From positions 1-64,000 of the forward strand of contig NZ_JNIJ01000037.1 of NCBI RefSeq assembly GCF_000701345.1: 64,000 bases of DNA. Reading direction: 5' to 3'. A model generated the notes under the pieces. It was not told where the DNA came from and did no database searches. It saw only the letters and a list, made by a program, of their open reading frames with translations. The DNA is from Bradyrhizobium sp. URHD0069. GTDB lineage: Bacteria > Pseudomonadota > Alphaproteobacteria > Rhizobiales > Xanthobacteraceae. Shown here one piece after another: positions 1 to 9,227 of this stretch; position 1 is the first letter of the stretch, and every line of letters begins with the position of its first letter. The translations under genes were made by a program, and so were the position numbers.

Positions 1-249
1 CAGCGCCTGACATTGGCCACCGAGGTTGATGTCTATTTTTGTGACCCTCGGTCTCCCTGGCAGCGCGGCTCAAACGAAAACACCAACAGATTGCTGCGCC
101 AGTATCTTCCGCGCGGCACCGATCTGTCCTTGCACAGCCAGGCCAAGCTCAGTGCCATCGCAAGGCAGCTCAATGAAAGGCCGAGAAAGACCTTGCTCTA
201 TCAGACGCCGGCTGAGAAGTTCGCAGAATGTGTTGCAGCGATCGGTTGA
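1..249 (+). CDS. IS30-family transposase, C-terminal end (5' end outside window)
   Basis: This is the last 82 residues of a DDE transposase that is open at the left window edge. The stretch VYFCDPRSPWQRGSNENTNR, followed by LLRQYLPRGTDLS and LNERPRKTL..TPAEKF, is the characteristic C-terminus of IS30-family transposases. The glutamate in SNENTN is the expected last acidic residue of the catalytic triad. The gene ends in TGA, and no second transposase or clear terminal inverted repeat can be identified in the 400 bases after it. Whether the element is complete cannot be judged from this window. Confidence 0.85.
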   Translation, partial: QRLTLATEVDVYFCDPRSPWQRGSNENTNRLLRQYLPRGTDLSLHSQAKLSAIARQLNERPRKTLLYQTPAEKFAECVAAIG

Positions 250-666
250 ACTCGCCGGGTAAAGAAGCCATTCCCCAAGCTGAAGCACGCGCTATTTCCA
301 CCGTCATGCCCGGCATCATGCAGGAACATCCACGTCTTTCTTTGCTGGTTTTGGGGAACAACAGGTGGATGGCCGGAACAAGTCCAGCGGTGGGGGTGCG
401 CCGACTGCACCGCGCCTGCGAGCGCTCGTGCGGCGAGATCCATCAACTCCATTCAGCGCCGATGGCGAGATAGGCTGGATCTGCTGATGGCGCGGCGAGG
501 CTTTGTAAACTATTCGAAAGAGTGGTGGCGCTTTTCGCTGCCTGGCGCGGGCGGGCCGGCGTATGATTTCCCGATCACGGCGCGCGGCAAGTAACTCTCT
601 TCACATGAAATCGGATCCGTCCCGGCGTAAACTGATTCCCGAGATCTTCGACCGTCAGGAACGGCC
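250..666. other. Intergenic stretch without a recognised gene
   Basis: These 417 bases separate the IS30 transposase end from the acyl-CoA dehydrogenase gene. The short open frames here match no family I recognise. The first part may be the non-coding end of the insertion sequence. The last part should carry the promoter of the downstream gene, but no convincing -35/-10 pair is evident. Confidence 0.4.
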
Positions 667-2310
667 ATGACGCAGGCTTCATTCGCGACCCACGAAGTGC
701 TCAACCAGTCGCGGCCGTTCGAGGACGTCGATCTGTTCACGCTGGATAGACCTCTTTCGGAAGCGGTCGCGGCCAATGGCGGCGCCTCGGTGCAAAAGGA
801 ACTGTCCGAGTTCGGGCAGCATTGGGGTTCGGCCGCGATGGCGGCGCGGGGCCGCATCGCCAACGAGAACACGCCGAAACTGCGGACCTTCGACTCCCGC
901 GGCAACCGGCGCGACGAGGTCGAATTTCACCCCGCCTATCACGAGCTGATGGCGCGCAGCGCGCATGCCGGCATCCACAATTCGACCTGGACCGCTGATG
1001 GCAGACCGGCCGGAGATGCTGCCGAAGTCGTGCGCGCGGCGAAATTCTATATGGCGGCCCAGGTCGAGACCGGTCACTTGTGTCCGATCACCATGACGCG
1101 GGCGTCGGTGGCGGCATTGGCGGCGCAGCCGGACCTGCTCGCGAAAACAATGTGTGTCATCGCTACCCGCGCCTATGATCCGAGCTTCGCGCCGTGGTGG
1201 ACCAAGCGCGGCATGACGCTCGGCATGGGTATGACCGAAAAGCAGGGCGGCACCGACGTGCGCTCCAACATGTCGCGCGCCGTGCGCGAGGGCGATGCCT
1301 ACCGGATCACCGGCCACAAATGGTTCATGTCGGCGCCGATGTGCGACGCCTTTCTGGTGCTGGCGCAGGCCGACGAAGGATTGAGCTGCTTCTTCATGCC
1401 GCGCTTCAAGCCGGACGGAGCCGTGAATGCCATCCAGTTCCAGCGGCTGAAGGACAAGCTCGGCAACCGCTCCAATGCATCTTCCGAGGTGGAATTCGCC
1501 GGCGCCTATGCCGAGCGCGTCGGCGACGAGGGCAAGGGCGTCAGAACCATCATCCAGATGGTGCAACTGACGCGGCAGGATTGCGCGATCGCCTCCGCCG
1601 GCCTGATGCGCTCCGGGCTCGCGCATGCGCTGCATCACGCCCGCCATCGCAGCGTGTTCCAGAAGCATCTTGCCGATCAGCCGCTGATGCAGGCCGTGCT
1701 TTCAGACATGGCGCTGCATGTCGAAGCTTCCATAGCGCTGGTGATGCGGCTTTGCCGCTCGTTCGAGCGGGCGCCCCACGATCCGAACGAAGCAGCGTTC
1801 ATGCGGCTGCTGACGCCGGCAATAAAATATTGGGTTTGCAAGAGCGCGCCGGGATTTCTGTACGAGGCGATGGAGTGCCTCGGCGGCAACGGCTATGTGG
1901 AAGAGGGCATTTTGGCGCGGCACTATCGCGAATCCCCCGTCAATGCGATCTGGGAAGGCTCGGGCAATGTGATGTGCCTGGACGTGCTGCGGGCGTTGTC
2001 GCGCGAGGCGGATGCGGCGACCGCCGTTTTGCAGCATCTCGCCGAGGAAACTAAGGGCTTGCGTGGGGCAGGCGACGCGGTGGCCTCCATCGGCAAGGCG
2101 TTTCGCCGGCCGGACTCAGAGCGGGTGGCGCGGCTGGCGGTCGAGAAATTGGCGTTGCTCGCCGCGGCGGCTGCGCTCAACAAGGTGTCGCCGCATCACG
2201 CGGAATTGTTCGCGGCCACACGGCTTGCCGTGGGTCACGCCGGCATGTACGGCGCCGTCGATCTCGCCAATGACGATATCCGCAGGTTACTGGAACGGGC
2301 GCTGCCGTGA
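667..2310 (+). CDS. aidB: AidB-like acyl-CoA dehydrogenase
   Basis: The product has 547 residues, close to the 541 of E. coli AidB, and resembles it along its whole length. The N-terminus HEVLNQSRPFEDVDLFT, the segment ITGHKWFMSAPMCDAFLVLAQ and the C-terminal ECLGGNGYVEE plus WEGSGNVMCLDVLR are family hallmarks. LGMGMTEKQGGTDVRSN and KDKLGNRSNASSEVEF mark the flavin-binding middle domain. AidB is an FAD protein of the adaptive response to alkylation; it binds DNA and has weak isovaleryl-CoA dehydrogenase activity. Nothing nearby (no ada or alkB) shows that this copy is alkylation-inducible, so a purely metabolic acyl-CoA dehydrogenase role remains possible. ATG at 667 follows an AGGAA-type ribosome site. 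Confidence 0.88.
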   Translation: MTQASFATHEVLNQSRPFEDVDLFTLDRPLSEAVAANGGASVQKELSEFGQHWGSAAMAARGRIANENTPKLRTFDSRGNRRDEVEFHPAYHELMARSAHAGIHNSTWTADGRPAGDAAEVVRAAKFYMAAQVETGHLCPITMTRASVAALAAQPDLLAKTMCVIATRAYDPSFAPWWTKRGMTLGMGMTEKQGGTDVRSNMSRAVREGDAYRITGHKWFMSAPMCDAFLVLAQADEGLSCFFMPRFKPDGAVNAIQFQRLKDKLGNRSNASSEVEFAGAYAERVGDEGKGVRTIIQMVQLTRQDCAIASAGLMRSGLAHALHHARHRSVFQKHLADQPLMQAVLSDMALHVEASIALVMRLCRSFERAPHDPNEAAFMRLLTPAIKYWVCKSAPGFLYEAMECLGGNGYVEEGILARHYRESPVNAIWEGSGNVMCLDVLRALSREADAATAVLQHLAEETKGLRGAGDAVASIGKAFRRPDSERVARLAVEKLALLAAAAALNKVSPHHAELFAATRLAVGHAGMYGAVDLANDDIRRLLERALP

Positions 2311-2373
2311 CGGCGCGAAAGCCACGGAAGGGTTGTGGGTTGAATCAGCACGCCCATCTTGCATCCGCCTGCG

Positions 2374-2390
2374 CAACGGCTTCGCCGTTG
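2374..2390 (+). terminator. Small hairpin after aidB
   Basis: CAACGGC and GCCGTTG form a 7-bp stem closed by a TTC loop, 64 bases after the aidB stop. There is no T-run, so it could be a weak or factor-dependent terminator, or an RNA-stability hairpin. Confidence 0.3.
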
Positions 2391-2487
2391 TCGCTGGAGG
2401 TCCGAACGGAGCGAGCCTTCCTGAGCCTGACGGGGACGGTTTAAGTATTCACTCGGATGTCATCAGCTCTTAATTGAAAGCCAATTG

Positions 2488-3279
2488 ATGGATTCTATCG
2501 ATCTTCCCGCCGGCCCAGTCGCAGCCGCGCCCATTCCCGTCATTCGCAGCCCACGCCCGCCACGGATCTGGAAATTCTGGGGCACGGCCCTGTGGGGCCT
2601 GTTCGTCTTCGCCGCGATGTTCATCGGACAGATCGCAGTGGTGGCCTGGTTTGTTTTGCGGTGGGAAGGGCCGATCGACATGGCAGCCGCGATCCACGTG
2701 CTCGGCAGCGGCCTGACGATTTCACTCTCGGTGATCATGGGGCTGCCGGCCGTTCTCGCCGCGCTCTGGGTCGCCATACGCACATCGCGCACCTCGTTCG
2801 CCGACTACCTTGCGCTGCGCTGGACCTCGTGGACCAATTTTCTGATCGGCGCCGCCAGCCTGTTTGTCCTGGTCATGACATGGGACCTGCTGTCGCGCGC
2901 ATTGGGCCGCGAAGTGATGCCCGGATTCATGATCGAGGTATTGAAATCGGCGCGCGCCGATGGCGCGTTATGGCTTTTGGTGGTCGCATTCTGCGTCGCC
3001 GCGCCGGTCTCGGAGGAATTGTTCGTGCGCGGCTTTCTCTACCGCGGTTGGTCGGAGTCGTTTCTCAGGCCAGTCGGCGCTATCCTGCTGTCGTCGCTGG
3101 TGTGGACGGCGCTGCATTTGCAGTATGACTGGTTCTTTTTTGGCGAAGTGTTTTCGATCGGCCTGTTGCTCGGCTATCTCCGCTATCGCTTCAACTCGAC
3201 CTGGCTGACTATATTCGTGCACGGCCTCAATAATCTGGCCGCGGTGGCGCAGACCATCTGGCTCGCGGGGTCGAATTGA
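2488..3279 (+). CDS. CPBP family intramembrane glutamic endopeptidase
   Basis: This integral membrane protein of 263 residues has several hydrophobic segments and the three CPBP (Abi/CAAX-protease-like) motifs in order: EELFVRG (EExxxR) near residues 175-181, a following WTALHLQYDW segment with the conserved His, and FVHGLNN (HxxxN) near the C-terminus. The family includes prenyl-protein proteases such as Rce1 and many bacterial proteins of unknown substrate. ATG at 2488 is preferred over the TTG one codon upstream. The gene stands alone on the plus strand and faces a convergent AEC transporter 7 bases after its stop. Its substrate is unknown. Confidence 0.85.
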   Translation: MDSIDLPAGPVAAAPIPVIRSPRPPRIWKFWGTALWGLFVFAAMFIGQIAVVAWFVLRWEGPIDMAAAIHVLGSGLTISLSVIMGLPAVLAALWVAIRTSRTSFADYLALRWTSWTNFLIGAASLFVLVMTWDLLSRALGREVMPGFMIEVLKSARADGALWLLVVAFCVAAPVSEELFVRGFLYRGWSESFLRPVGAILLSSLVWTALHLQYDWFFFGEVFSIGLLLGYLRYRFNSTWLTIFVHGLNNLAAVAQTIWLAGSN

Positions 3280-3286
3280 CGGGTGG

Positions 3287-4213
3287 CTAGGCCACGAGCG
3301 CGATGGCGATTGGCATGGTCAGCGCCGCGATGATGGTTTGCAGGGTGATGATTTGCGCCAGCAATGGCGCATCGCCGCCCATCTGCCGGGCCAGCACATA
3401 GGCGCTCGACGAAGCCGGCACCGACGAGCAGATCACCACGACCGCGAGGTTCGGTCCCGAAACACCAAACTGCAATGCCAGTGCAACCGCGACCACGGGC
3501 ATCAATATCAGTTTAAGAAAAACCGTCAGCGCCGCCGCGGCGCTCGGACGAAACAGGGCTTCGAGGTGCAGACCGGCGCCGGTTACCAAAAGGCCGATGG
3601 CGAGCGACGACCGGCCGAGCGCTTCGGCCACTTCATGCCAGACGCGGGGAAGCGGGAGGTGCGAGACGTTGATCGCCAAACCGATGGCACAGGCCCAGAT
3701 CAGGGGATTGCGCACCACGGTCATGGCGATGGTTCGGACCGATTGCTTTTCCGGCGAAGCGTAATGCGCAAGTACCGCAACGCTCAGCACATTGACGACC
3801 GGAATGATCGCCACCATCGCGACCGAGGCAAGCGCGAGGCCGAATTCGCCGTAAAGATTTCCGGCGATCGCGAGCGCCACATAGGTCTGCCAGCGGGTCG
3901 TCCCCTGGAATATCGAGGTGAAAGCTGGGCCGTCAACGGCGCATTTTGCAGCGAGAAAGGGTCGCAGCGCCAGACACAGTCCCGACAGCAAGAGCGCCGA
4001 GAGCGAGAGCGCGCCGCCGACGCCGGCGACCTGCACGGTGGCAAGGTCGGCCTTCGCGAGCGTCTCGATCAGCAATGCTGGGAGCAGCACGTAGTACACC
4101 AGCCGCTCGAGGCCGTGCCATTGCGTCTCCAACCGCATCAGGCTTTGCTTGAGCGCGAAGCCGAGCACGATCAGCAGGAAAACCGGCGCCAGCGCGCCGA
4201 GAACGACCGCCAT
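3287..4213 (-). CDS. AEC family (auxin efflux carrier-like) transporter
   Basis: The protein has 308 residues with about ten hydrophobic segments in two similar halves, the architecture of the AEC/bile-arsenite-riboflavin superfamily. Features such as PVFLLIVLGFALKQ at the N-terminus and NPLIWACAIGLAIN in the middle are typical of bacterial AEC permeases (malate, malonate or unknown anion carriers). Its start codon lies 2 bases after the ruvX stop on the same strand, so the two are probably co-transcribed and translationally coupled. The substrate cannot be inferred. Confidence 0.85.
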   Translation of the reverse strand: MAVVLGALAPVFLLIVLGFALKQSLMRLETQWHGLERLVYYVLLPALLIETLAKADLATVQVAGVGGALSLSALLLSGLCLALRPFLAAKCAVDGPAFTSIFQGTTRWQTYVALAIAGNLYGEFGLALASVAMVAIIPVVNVLSVAVLAHYASPEKQSVRTIAMTVVRNPLIWACAIGLAINVSHLPLPRVWHEVAEALGRSSLAIGLLVTGAGLHLEALFRPSAAAALTVFLKLILMPVVAVALALQFGVSGPNLAVVVICSSVPASSSAYVLARQMGGDAPLLAQIITLQTIIAALTMPIAIALVA

Positions 4214-4215
4214 CT

Positions 4216-4707
4216 TCAGCGATCTCCGCGCAGTTCGCGCAAGTTCGCCAGTCGGTCCAGCGCGCCCTGCAGAATGAAAATCGCGGCGTGTTCGTCAATT
4301 ACCTCTGCGCGCCGGGCGCGGCTCATGTCCATGCCGATCAATTCGCGCTCGACGGCTGCCGTCGAGAGCCGCTCGTCCCACAAAGCGATGGCGAGATCGG
4401 TGAGCTTGGAAAAATTGCGGGCGAAGGCGCGGGTGGATTGCGCGCGCGGTCCCTCGCTTGCGTCCATGTTGATGGGCAGGCCGAGCACGAACCCCGCCGC
4501 GCTGCGTTCGCCGGCGATCGCGAGCAGGCGCGCCGCGTCGACTTTGAAGGCCTTGCGCTGGATCGTCTCGACGCCGGTCGCGAGCCTGCGATCGGGATCG
4601 GACACCGCCACACCGATCGTCTTGGTGCCCAGATCGAGGCCGACCAGGGCGCCGCGCTGAGGCCAGTGGGCGGCAGCGTCGATCAGCGGTAATATGAGGG
4701 CAGGCAT
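4216..4707 (-). CDS. ruvX: Putative pre-16S rRNA nuclease / Holliday junction resolvase RuvX (YqgF)
   Basis: The product has 163 residues and an RNase H-like fold. LVGLDLGTKTIGVAVSD carries the first catalytic aspartate, FVLGLPINMD is the second motif, LWDERLSTAAVE the third, and DEHAAIFILQ supplies the last acidic residue. YqgF proteins process the 5' end of 16S rRNA and have also been assigned Holliday-junction resolvase activity. The ATG at 4707 (MPALIL) is preferred over one five codons upstream because it matches the normal N-terminus of rhizobial homologues. The gene is followed directly by the AEC transporter. Confidence 0.9.
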   Translation of the reverse strand: MPALILPLIDAAAHWPQRGALVGLDLGTKTIGVAVSDPDRRLATGVETIQRKAFKVDAARLLAIAGERSAAGFVLGLPINMDASEGPRAQSTRAFARNFSKLTDLAIALWDERLSTAAVERELIGMDMSRARRAEVIDEHAAIFILQGALDRLANLRELRGDR

Positions 4708-4798
4708 GGCTTCGCATAACACGCTGATCGTCGGTCACGCAAAGCCGGATCGCGGCGTGGCGTCCCAGAGAAGGCCACGCCGCGTCGTCTTTTCGTTT

Positions 4799-5734
4799 TC
4801 AGCGGATAGCAACCGGATTGATCATGCTCTGCACGCCGCCGCGAAAACGCGGCTGGCCGAGGACAAACAGAAACTCGTACGCTCTGTCCTTTGCCAGCTC
4901 TGCGGTGTCCATATTTTCGAGGATATAGGTGCCGTTCATCGGCAGCAGGATCTGATGTACCTCGAACACGTTCTTGGACTCGAACGGGATGACTTCAAGG
5001 CCCCAGGTATCGGCACCGATGGCGACGACGCCCTTGCCGGTGAGGTATTTGGCGCCTTCGACGCCAAGGCCAGGTTCGCCGGCGGAGTAGCGTTTATCGT
5101 CCTTGCCGATGAGGCCGAGCCAGCCGGTGTGAAAGATGACGATGTCGCCCTGCCGGATTTCAACGTTTTGCTTCTTTGCGACTTCCTCGATCTCCTTGAC
5201 GTTGAAGGCGGTGCCTTCCTTGACCACGTCGGTGTTGTAATAGGCCGCCATGTCGAGCAGCACGCCACGGGTAACCAGTGGCGGGATCTTTTCGACGCCA
5301 AGTTTCTTCAAGCCGGTAGGATCGGCGAAGTCGGCCAGCTTGTTACCGTTGTAATAGACGTGCTCGACGCCGATATGGCCGAGGCCATCGATCTGGCTGC
5401 CGACGCCGGCCCAACCCTCGATAATGTCATCGTTGTAGGTCGTCTTGCTCGGTCCGAGGCCGGGGATGCCCGCCTGTCCAGGCTGAACGATGGTAACCTT
5501 GAAGCCGCGCGGCGGATAGGCCGGCGTCTTGGAATCGACGGGAATGCCCAGTGCATAGGTCTTGCCGGTCTTGATCAGGGACGCCGCCTTAACAATGAGT
5601 TCCGGCGTCATGTAGTTGGCCGCGCCGATCTCGTCGTTCGGGCCCCATTTCGACTTCGTCCAGTCTTGTGCGCTTGCCGTTCCGACCGTACTCAACAAGG
5701 CCAGAGAACAGCTCAATACGAATGCTTTGCGCAT
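4799..5734 (-). CDS. Exported cyclase-family (kynurenine formamidase-like) hydrolase, copy 1
   Basis: MRKAFVLSCSLALLSTVGTASA is a clear Sec signal peptide, and the mature protein belongs to the cyclase/kynurenine-formamidase superfamily. Metal-ligand-type motifs are GSQIDGLGHIGV (a variant of HxGTHxDxxxH), IVIFHTGW and the distal EVHQILLP. Such enzymes are Mn/Zn-dependent amide or lactone hydrolases; periplasmic members mostly lack a known substrate. The start at 5734 is chosen because it places the signal peptide at the N-terminus. A paralogue with the same domain order lies at 61729-62682. The gene is monocistronic as far as can be seen. Confidence 0.85.
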   Translation of the reverse strand: MRKAFVLSCSLALLSTVGTASAQDWTKSKWGPNDEIGAANYMTPELIVKAASLIKTGKTYALGIPVDSKTPAYPPRGFKVTIVQPGQAGIPGLGPSKTTYNDDIIEGWAGVGSQIDGLGHIGVEHVYYNGNKLADFADPTGLKKLGVEKIPPLVTRGVLLDMAAYYNTDVVKEGTAFNVKEIEEVAKKQNVEIRQGDIVIFHTGWLGLIGKDDKRYSAGEPGLGVEGAKYLTGKGVVAIGADTWGLEVIPFESKNVFEVHQILLPMNGTYILENMDTAELAKDRAYEFLFVLGQPRFRGGVQSMINPVAIR

Positions 5735-5870
5735 CGCAGTTCCTCCCAAGCGTTGACGTTATGGTTCTTGTAGCTAGCGTCTCATCCTAACGTAGTAGAG
5801 CGGTCCGATCCAATTTTTTCGAGGTCGCGGCAGCTGCGTTTCGCGATTGCGCGATCGCGATGCGTCGAGA

Positions 5871-6007
5871 GTCGTCATTCCGGGGCGCGCCAATTGGTCC
5901 GCGCAAAGCGTGGCCCGATGACCGGCTCCGCGCGAATCCGGAATATCGAGATTCCAGATGTGCAATTGCACATTTGAGGTCTGGTTTTCGGACCATCCCG
6001 GAACGAC
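5871..6007. repeat. Dispersed palindromic repeat unit
   Basis: The ends form an inverted repeat (GTCGTCATTCCGGG on the left, CCCGGAACGAC on the right). The middle contains GGAATATCGAGATTCC-like symmetry and the perfect 14-bp palindrome TGTGCAATTGCACA. This pattern resembles repetitive extragenic units common in Bradyrhizobium. It fills the gap between the cyclase-family gene and the lysR gene. Confidence 0.6.
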
Positions 6008-6021
6008 GGAGAAAGTCTCTC

Positions 6022-6912
6022 TCAGGCCGCAATGACCTGAGCGCTCTCCTGCAGGCATGAAGCGAAGCCTTGCAGGGCGCTGTACTGATGCGCGCCACGG
6101 CGCTGGATAAACAGGGTATCGACGCGCGACTGGGATGCGTTGAGAGAATGGATACGAATGTTGCCGCTCTGCTCGTTGCGTTCGACGACCGCGCGCGGCA
6201 GCAGCGTGACGCCCATGTCCGCGGCGACGCAGCCGATCATGCCGTCGAGCGTTCCAAGTTCAAAGCGAGCGGCCGACGGCCAGCCAAACCCTGCCAGGAC
6301 TTGTTCGAGCCGCTGCCGGTAGGTGCATCCTGTGCGAAACACCAAGGCCGTCGGCCCGGATTCAGGTGTGCCGGCGCGGAGCGCCGCGAGGCTTTCCCAT
6401 CGGCGCGCCGTGACAAGCACCAACTCCTCCTTGAATGCCGTCGTCGCCGTCAGTTCGGCATGATCGATCGGACCGGCGACAAAGGCGCCGTCGAACGTGC
6501 CGTCGAGTACGCCGGCAACCAGATCAGCGGTCGGCGCGGTGCGCAGCGTCAACTGCACAGCCGGAAAACGCCGGTGAAACTGAGCGAGCAGCGCGGGCAG
6601 GCGCACGGCCGCAGTTGTTTCCATCGAGCCGATCGCCAGCGGCCCTTTTGGCTCGCCATCCTCGCGCGCGGCCAAGACGGCTTCGCGCGACAGCGCTGCC
6701 ATGCGTTGGGCATAGGGCAACAGACGGCGGCCAGCGCCGGTCAGCGTCATTCCGCGACTGTGTCGCTCGAATAACGGCGTTCCGATTTCCGCCTCGAGCG
6801 CCTTCACCCGCTGGGTGATGTTGGATTGGACGGTGTTGAGCTCCTCGGCGGCGCGGGTGACGCCGCCGAGGCGCGCGACTGTCGAAAAAGTCACCAGATC
6901 GGACAATTCCAT
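6022..6912 (-). CDS. LysR family transcriptional regulator
   Basis: The product has 296 residues, the usual LysR length. The N-terminal winged helix-turn-helix is in residues 1-60 (LVTFSTVARLGGVTRAAEEL, then LNTVQSNITQRVKALE), and FERHSRGMTLTGAGRRLLPY completes the DNA-binding domain. A periplasmic-binding-like effector domain follows (residues 90-290). It is transcribed divergently from the nitronate monooxygenase gene at 7037, so it probably controls that gene or the pair. The 120-base gap should hold both promoters; no clear T-N11-A LysR box is assigned here. Confidence 0.9.
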   Translation of the reverse strand: MELSDLVTFSTVARLGGVTRAAEELNTVQSNITQRVKALEAEIGTPLFERHSRGMTLTGAGRRLLPYAQRMAALSREAVLAAREDGEPKGPLAIGSMETTAAVRLPALLAQFHRRFPAVQLTLRTAPTADLVAGVLDGTFDGAFVAGPIDHAELTATTAFKEELVLVTARRWESLAALRAGTPESGPTALVFRTGCTYRQRLEQVLAGFGWPSAARFELGTLDGMIGCVAADMGVTLLPRAVVERNEQSGNIRIHSLNASQSRVDTLFIQRRGAHQYSALQGFASCLQESAQVIAA

Positions 6913-7036
6913 GAGATCAGCCCGTTACGTTTTCGAGATATCCGTTTCGTTTTCAAGATGGCAGCGTTCCAAAGAAATCATTTATCGAGAACGATAGCTG
7001 GGCCTAAACTGACTGTCCAGATTTGAGGGAATGCAA

Positions 7037-8059
7037 ATGCCTATGTCGATCGATACGCCATTGACGGGCCTCTTAGGCATTAGGCATCCGATTCTGCTGG
7101 CCCCCATGGATGTGGTTGCCGGTGCGCGCCTGACGCTAGCTGTAACTAATGCGGGAGGATTCGGCATTCTCGGCGGAGGCTACGGCGAAAAAGCCTGGCT
7201 CGAGCAGGAGATCGGAAAGCTCAAGCAACAACCGCAGGCACCCTTTGGCGTCGGCTTCATCACCTGGAGCCTGGCGCGCCAGCCCGAGCTTCTTGACGTT
7301 GCGCTCAATGCTCAGCCGCGCGCAGTGATGCTCTCGTTTGGCGATCCCAAACCGTTTGCATCTCGTATCAAGGCTGGGGGAGCATTGTTGATCTGCCAGA
7401 TTCAAAACGAAGACATGGCGCAGGAAGCGCTCGATGCCGGCGCCGACATTCTGGTCGCGCAGGGCACCGAGGCCGGCGGGCACGGCGCTTCCCGCACCAC
7501 AATCGACATCGTGCCGGCCATCGTTGACCTCGCGGCCGGGCGCGTGCCGGTTGTGGCCGCTGGCGGCATTGCAGACGGGCGCGGGCTTGCGGCGATGATG
7601 ATGCTGGGTGCTGCCGGCGTTTTGCTGGGAACGCGGTTTTATGCCAGCGAGGAATCTGACGGAGCTGAGGAAGCCAAGAAACGAATCTGCGCTGCCAAGA
7701 GCGGCAGCACCACGCGAGGGATCATCTTTGACATGTCGCGGAACAACGTCTGGCCGGCACCGTTTACCGGACGCTGCCTGATCAACGATCATGTGCGTCG
7801 CTGGACCGACCGCGAACTCGAACTGTTGCAAAATGTGAAGAAGGTCGCCGCCGAATACGCCGCGGCCACGGCCGCCGGCAATTTCGACATTGCAGCGGTG
7901 ATTGCCGGAGACGCCGTCGGGCTGATCCATGACATTCCAAAGGCGGCCGAGATTGTCGATCGAATGGTCACCGAGGCAGACCAGATAATTCTTGGACGGC
8001 GCAACTCTTCAGCTGCTTTACGCAGCAAAGAAATCTGTGCCGATACACTCATCACCTGA
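7037..8059 (+). CDS. Nitronate monooxygenase-like flavoprotein, copy A
   Basis: This (beta/alpha)8 FMN protein has about 340 residues. The N-terminus GIRHPILLAPMDVVAG, the middle motif AQGTEAGGHG near the catalytic region, and VVAAGGIADGRGLAAMMMLGAAGVLLGTRF for phosphate binding are hallmarks of the nitronate monooxygenase / 2-nitropropane dioxygenase family. Such enzymes oxidise alkyl nitronates (for example propionate-3-nitronate) or act as NAD(P)H:quinone reductases. Three in-frame ATGs occur at 7031, 7037 and 7043; GAGGGA at 7025-7030 has the best spacing to 7037 or 7043. The divergent lysR is the likely regulator, and a second family member starts 11 bases after the stop. Confidence 0.87.
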   Translation: MPMSIDTPLTGLLGIRHPILLAPMDVVAGARLTLAVTNAGGFGILGGGYGEKAWLEQEIGKLKQQPQAPFGVGFITWSLARQPELLDVALNAQPRAVMLSFGDPKPFASRIKAGGALLICQIQNEDMAQEALDAGADILVAQGTEAGGHGASRTTIDIVPAIVDLAAGRVPVVAAGGIADGRGLAAMMMLGAAGVLLGTRFYASEESDGAEEAKKRICAAKSGSTTRGIIFDMSRNNVWPAPFTGRCLINDHVRRWTDRELELLQNVKKVAAEYAAATAAGNFDIAAVIAGDAVGLIHDIPKAAEIVDRMVTEADQIILGRRNSSAALRSKEICADTLIT

Positions 8060-8070
8060 ACGAAGAGACC

Positions 8071-9147
8071 ATGTGGCCGGACCGCCGACTCCTCGACCTT
8101 TTCAAGACCGAATTTCCCATCGTGCAAGCGCCGATGGCCGGCGCCATCGATACGGACCTGGTGATCGCGGCATCGCAGGGTGGGGCACTGGGCTCATTGC
8201 CATGTGCGATGCTGTCGGTGGAGAAGGCGCGCGAGCAGATCAGCATCATCCGCCAGCGCGTGTCGGCGCCGGTCAATATGAACTTCTTTTGCCACAAGGC
8301 AGTCGACGCCGACCCGAATCGCGAGGCCCAGTGGAAGCAGCGGCTTGCGCCATACTATAAAGAGTTGGGGCTCGACCCCGCGACACCGATCAATGCCGCC
8401 AATCGCGCGCCGTTTGATGCCGCGATGTGCGAACTGGTCGAGGAGTTGAAGCCCGAAGTCGTCAGCTTCCAGTTCGGCTTGCCGGATCCGGCGCTGCTCA
8501 AGCGCGCCAAGGCGGCCGGCTGTATCGTGATGTCATCTGCGACCATCGTGAAAGAGGCGATCTGGCTCGAGGAAAACGGCGCCGATGTCATCATCGCGCA
8601 GGGCGCCGAAGCCGGCGGTCATCGCGGCATGTTCCTGACCGAGAATATTGCCGAGCAGCCCGGCACCTTCGCACTGGTACCGCAGGTGGTCGATGCGGTG
8701 AAGGTTCCCGTGATCGCAGCGGGCGGCATCGCCGACGGCCGAGGCATTGCGGCGGCGTTCGCGCTCGGCGCAGCGGGCGTACAGATCGGCAGCGCTTATC
8801 TGCGCTGTCCGGAGTCCAAAGTGATCGCACCGGCGCGTGCGGCGCTCGCCCAGGCGCTCGATGATTCCACTGTCATCACCAACGTGATGACCGGCCGTCC
8901 GGCCCGTGCGGTCATCAACCGGGTCATGCGCGAGGTCGGCCCGATTTCACCGGATGCCCCGGCGTTTCCCCATGCCGCCACCGGGCTCGCGCCCCTGAAG
9001 CAGGCTTCGGAAAGGCTCGGCAAGGTCGATTTCACCAACCTCTGGGCCGGGCAGGCGATCCGGCTGGGTCGGGAGATGCCGGCGGCTGAGCTGACCCGGG
9101 CATTGGCAGGCGCGGCGCTGGCGCGGCTGAGCCAGATGGCCGGCTGA
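8071..9147 (+). CDS. Nitronate monooxygenase-like flavoprotein, copy B
   Basis: A second 358-residue member of the same flavoprotein family. It has FPIVQAPMAGAIDTDLVIAA at the N-terminus, ADVIIAQGAEAGGHRG with the conserved GGH motif, and VIAAGGIADGRGIAAAFALG for FMN phosphate binding. It is clearly diverged from the preceding copy, so the two are paralogues rather than a recent duplication. It sits 11 bases downstream of copy A, presumably in the same transcript. Class I nitronate monooxygenase is the most likely assignment. Confidence 0.88.
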   Translation: MWPDRRLLDLFKTEFPIVQAPMAGAIDTDLVIAASQGGALGSLPCAMLSVEKAREQISIIRQRVSAPVNMNFFCHKAVDADPNREAQWKQRLAPYYKELGLDPATPINAANRAPFDAAMCELVEELKPEVVSFQFGLPDPALLKRAKAAGCIVMSSATIVKEAIWLEENGADVIIAQGAEAGGHRGMFLTENIAEQPGTFALVPQVVDAVKVPVIAAGGIADGRGIAAAFALGAAGVQIGSAYLRCPESKVIAPARAALAQALDDSTVITNVMTGRPARAVINRVMREVGPISPDAPAFPHAATGLAPLKQASERLGKVDFTNLWAGQAIRLGREMPAAELTRALAGAALARLSQMAG

Positions 9148-9227
9148 AGCCGGTAGCGCTGTTGCGGTGCAAAAGGGCCCTCTGCTATACGGCGGACTCA
9201 ATTTCCCGCCGCAAAGGCCCTATATAA

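Noticed and set aside
3338..4660. 440-codon plus-strand frame over the AEC transporter and ruvX
   Set aside because: It is antisense to two well-identified genes and its composition is Arg/Gln-rich without hydrophobic or catalytic pattern.
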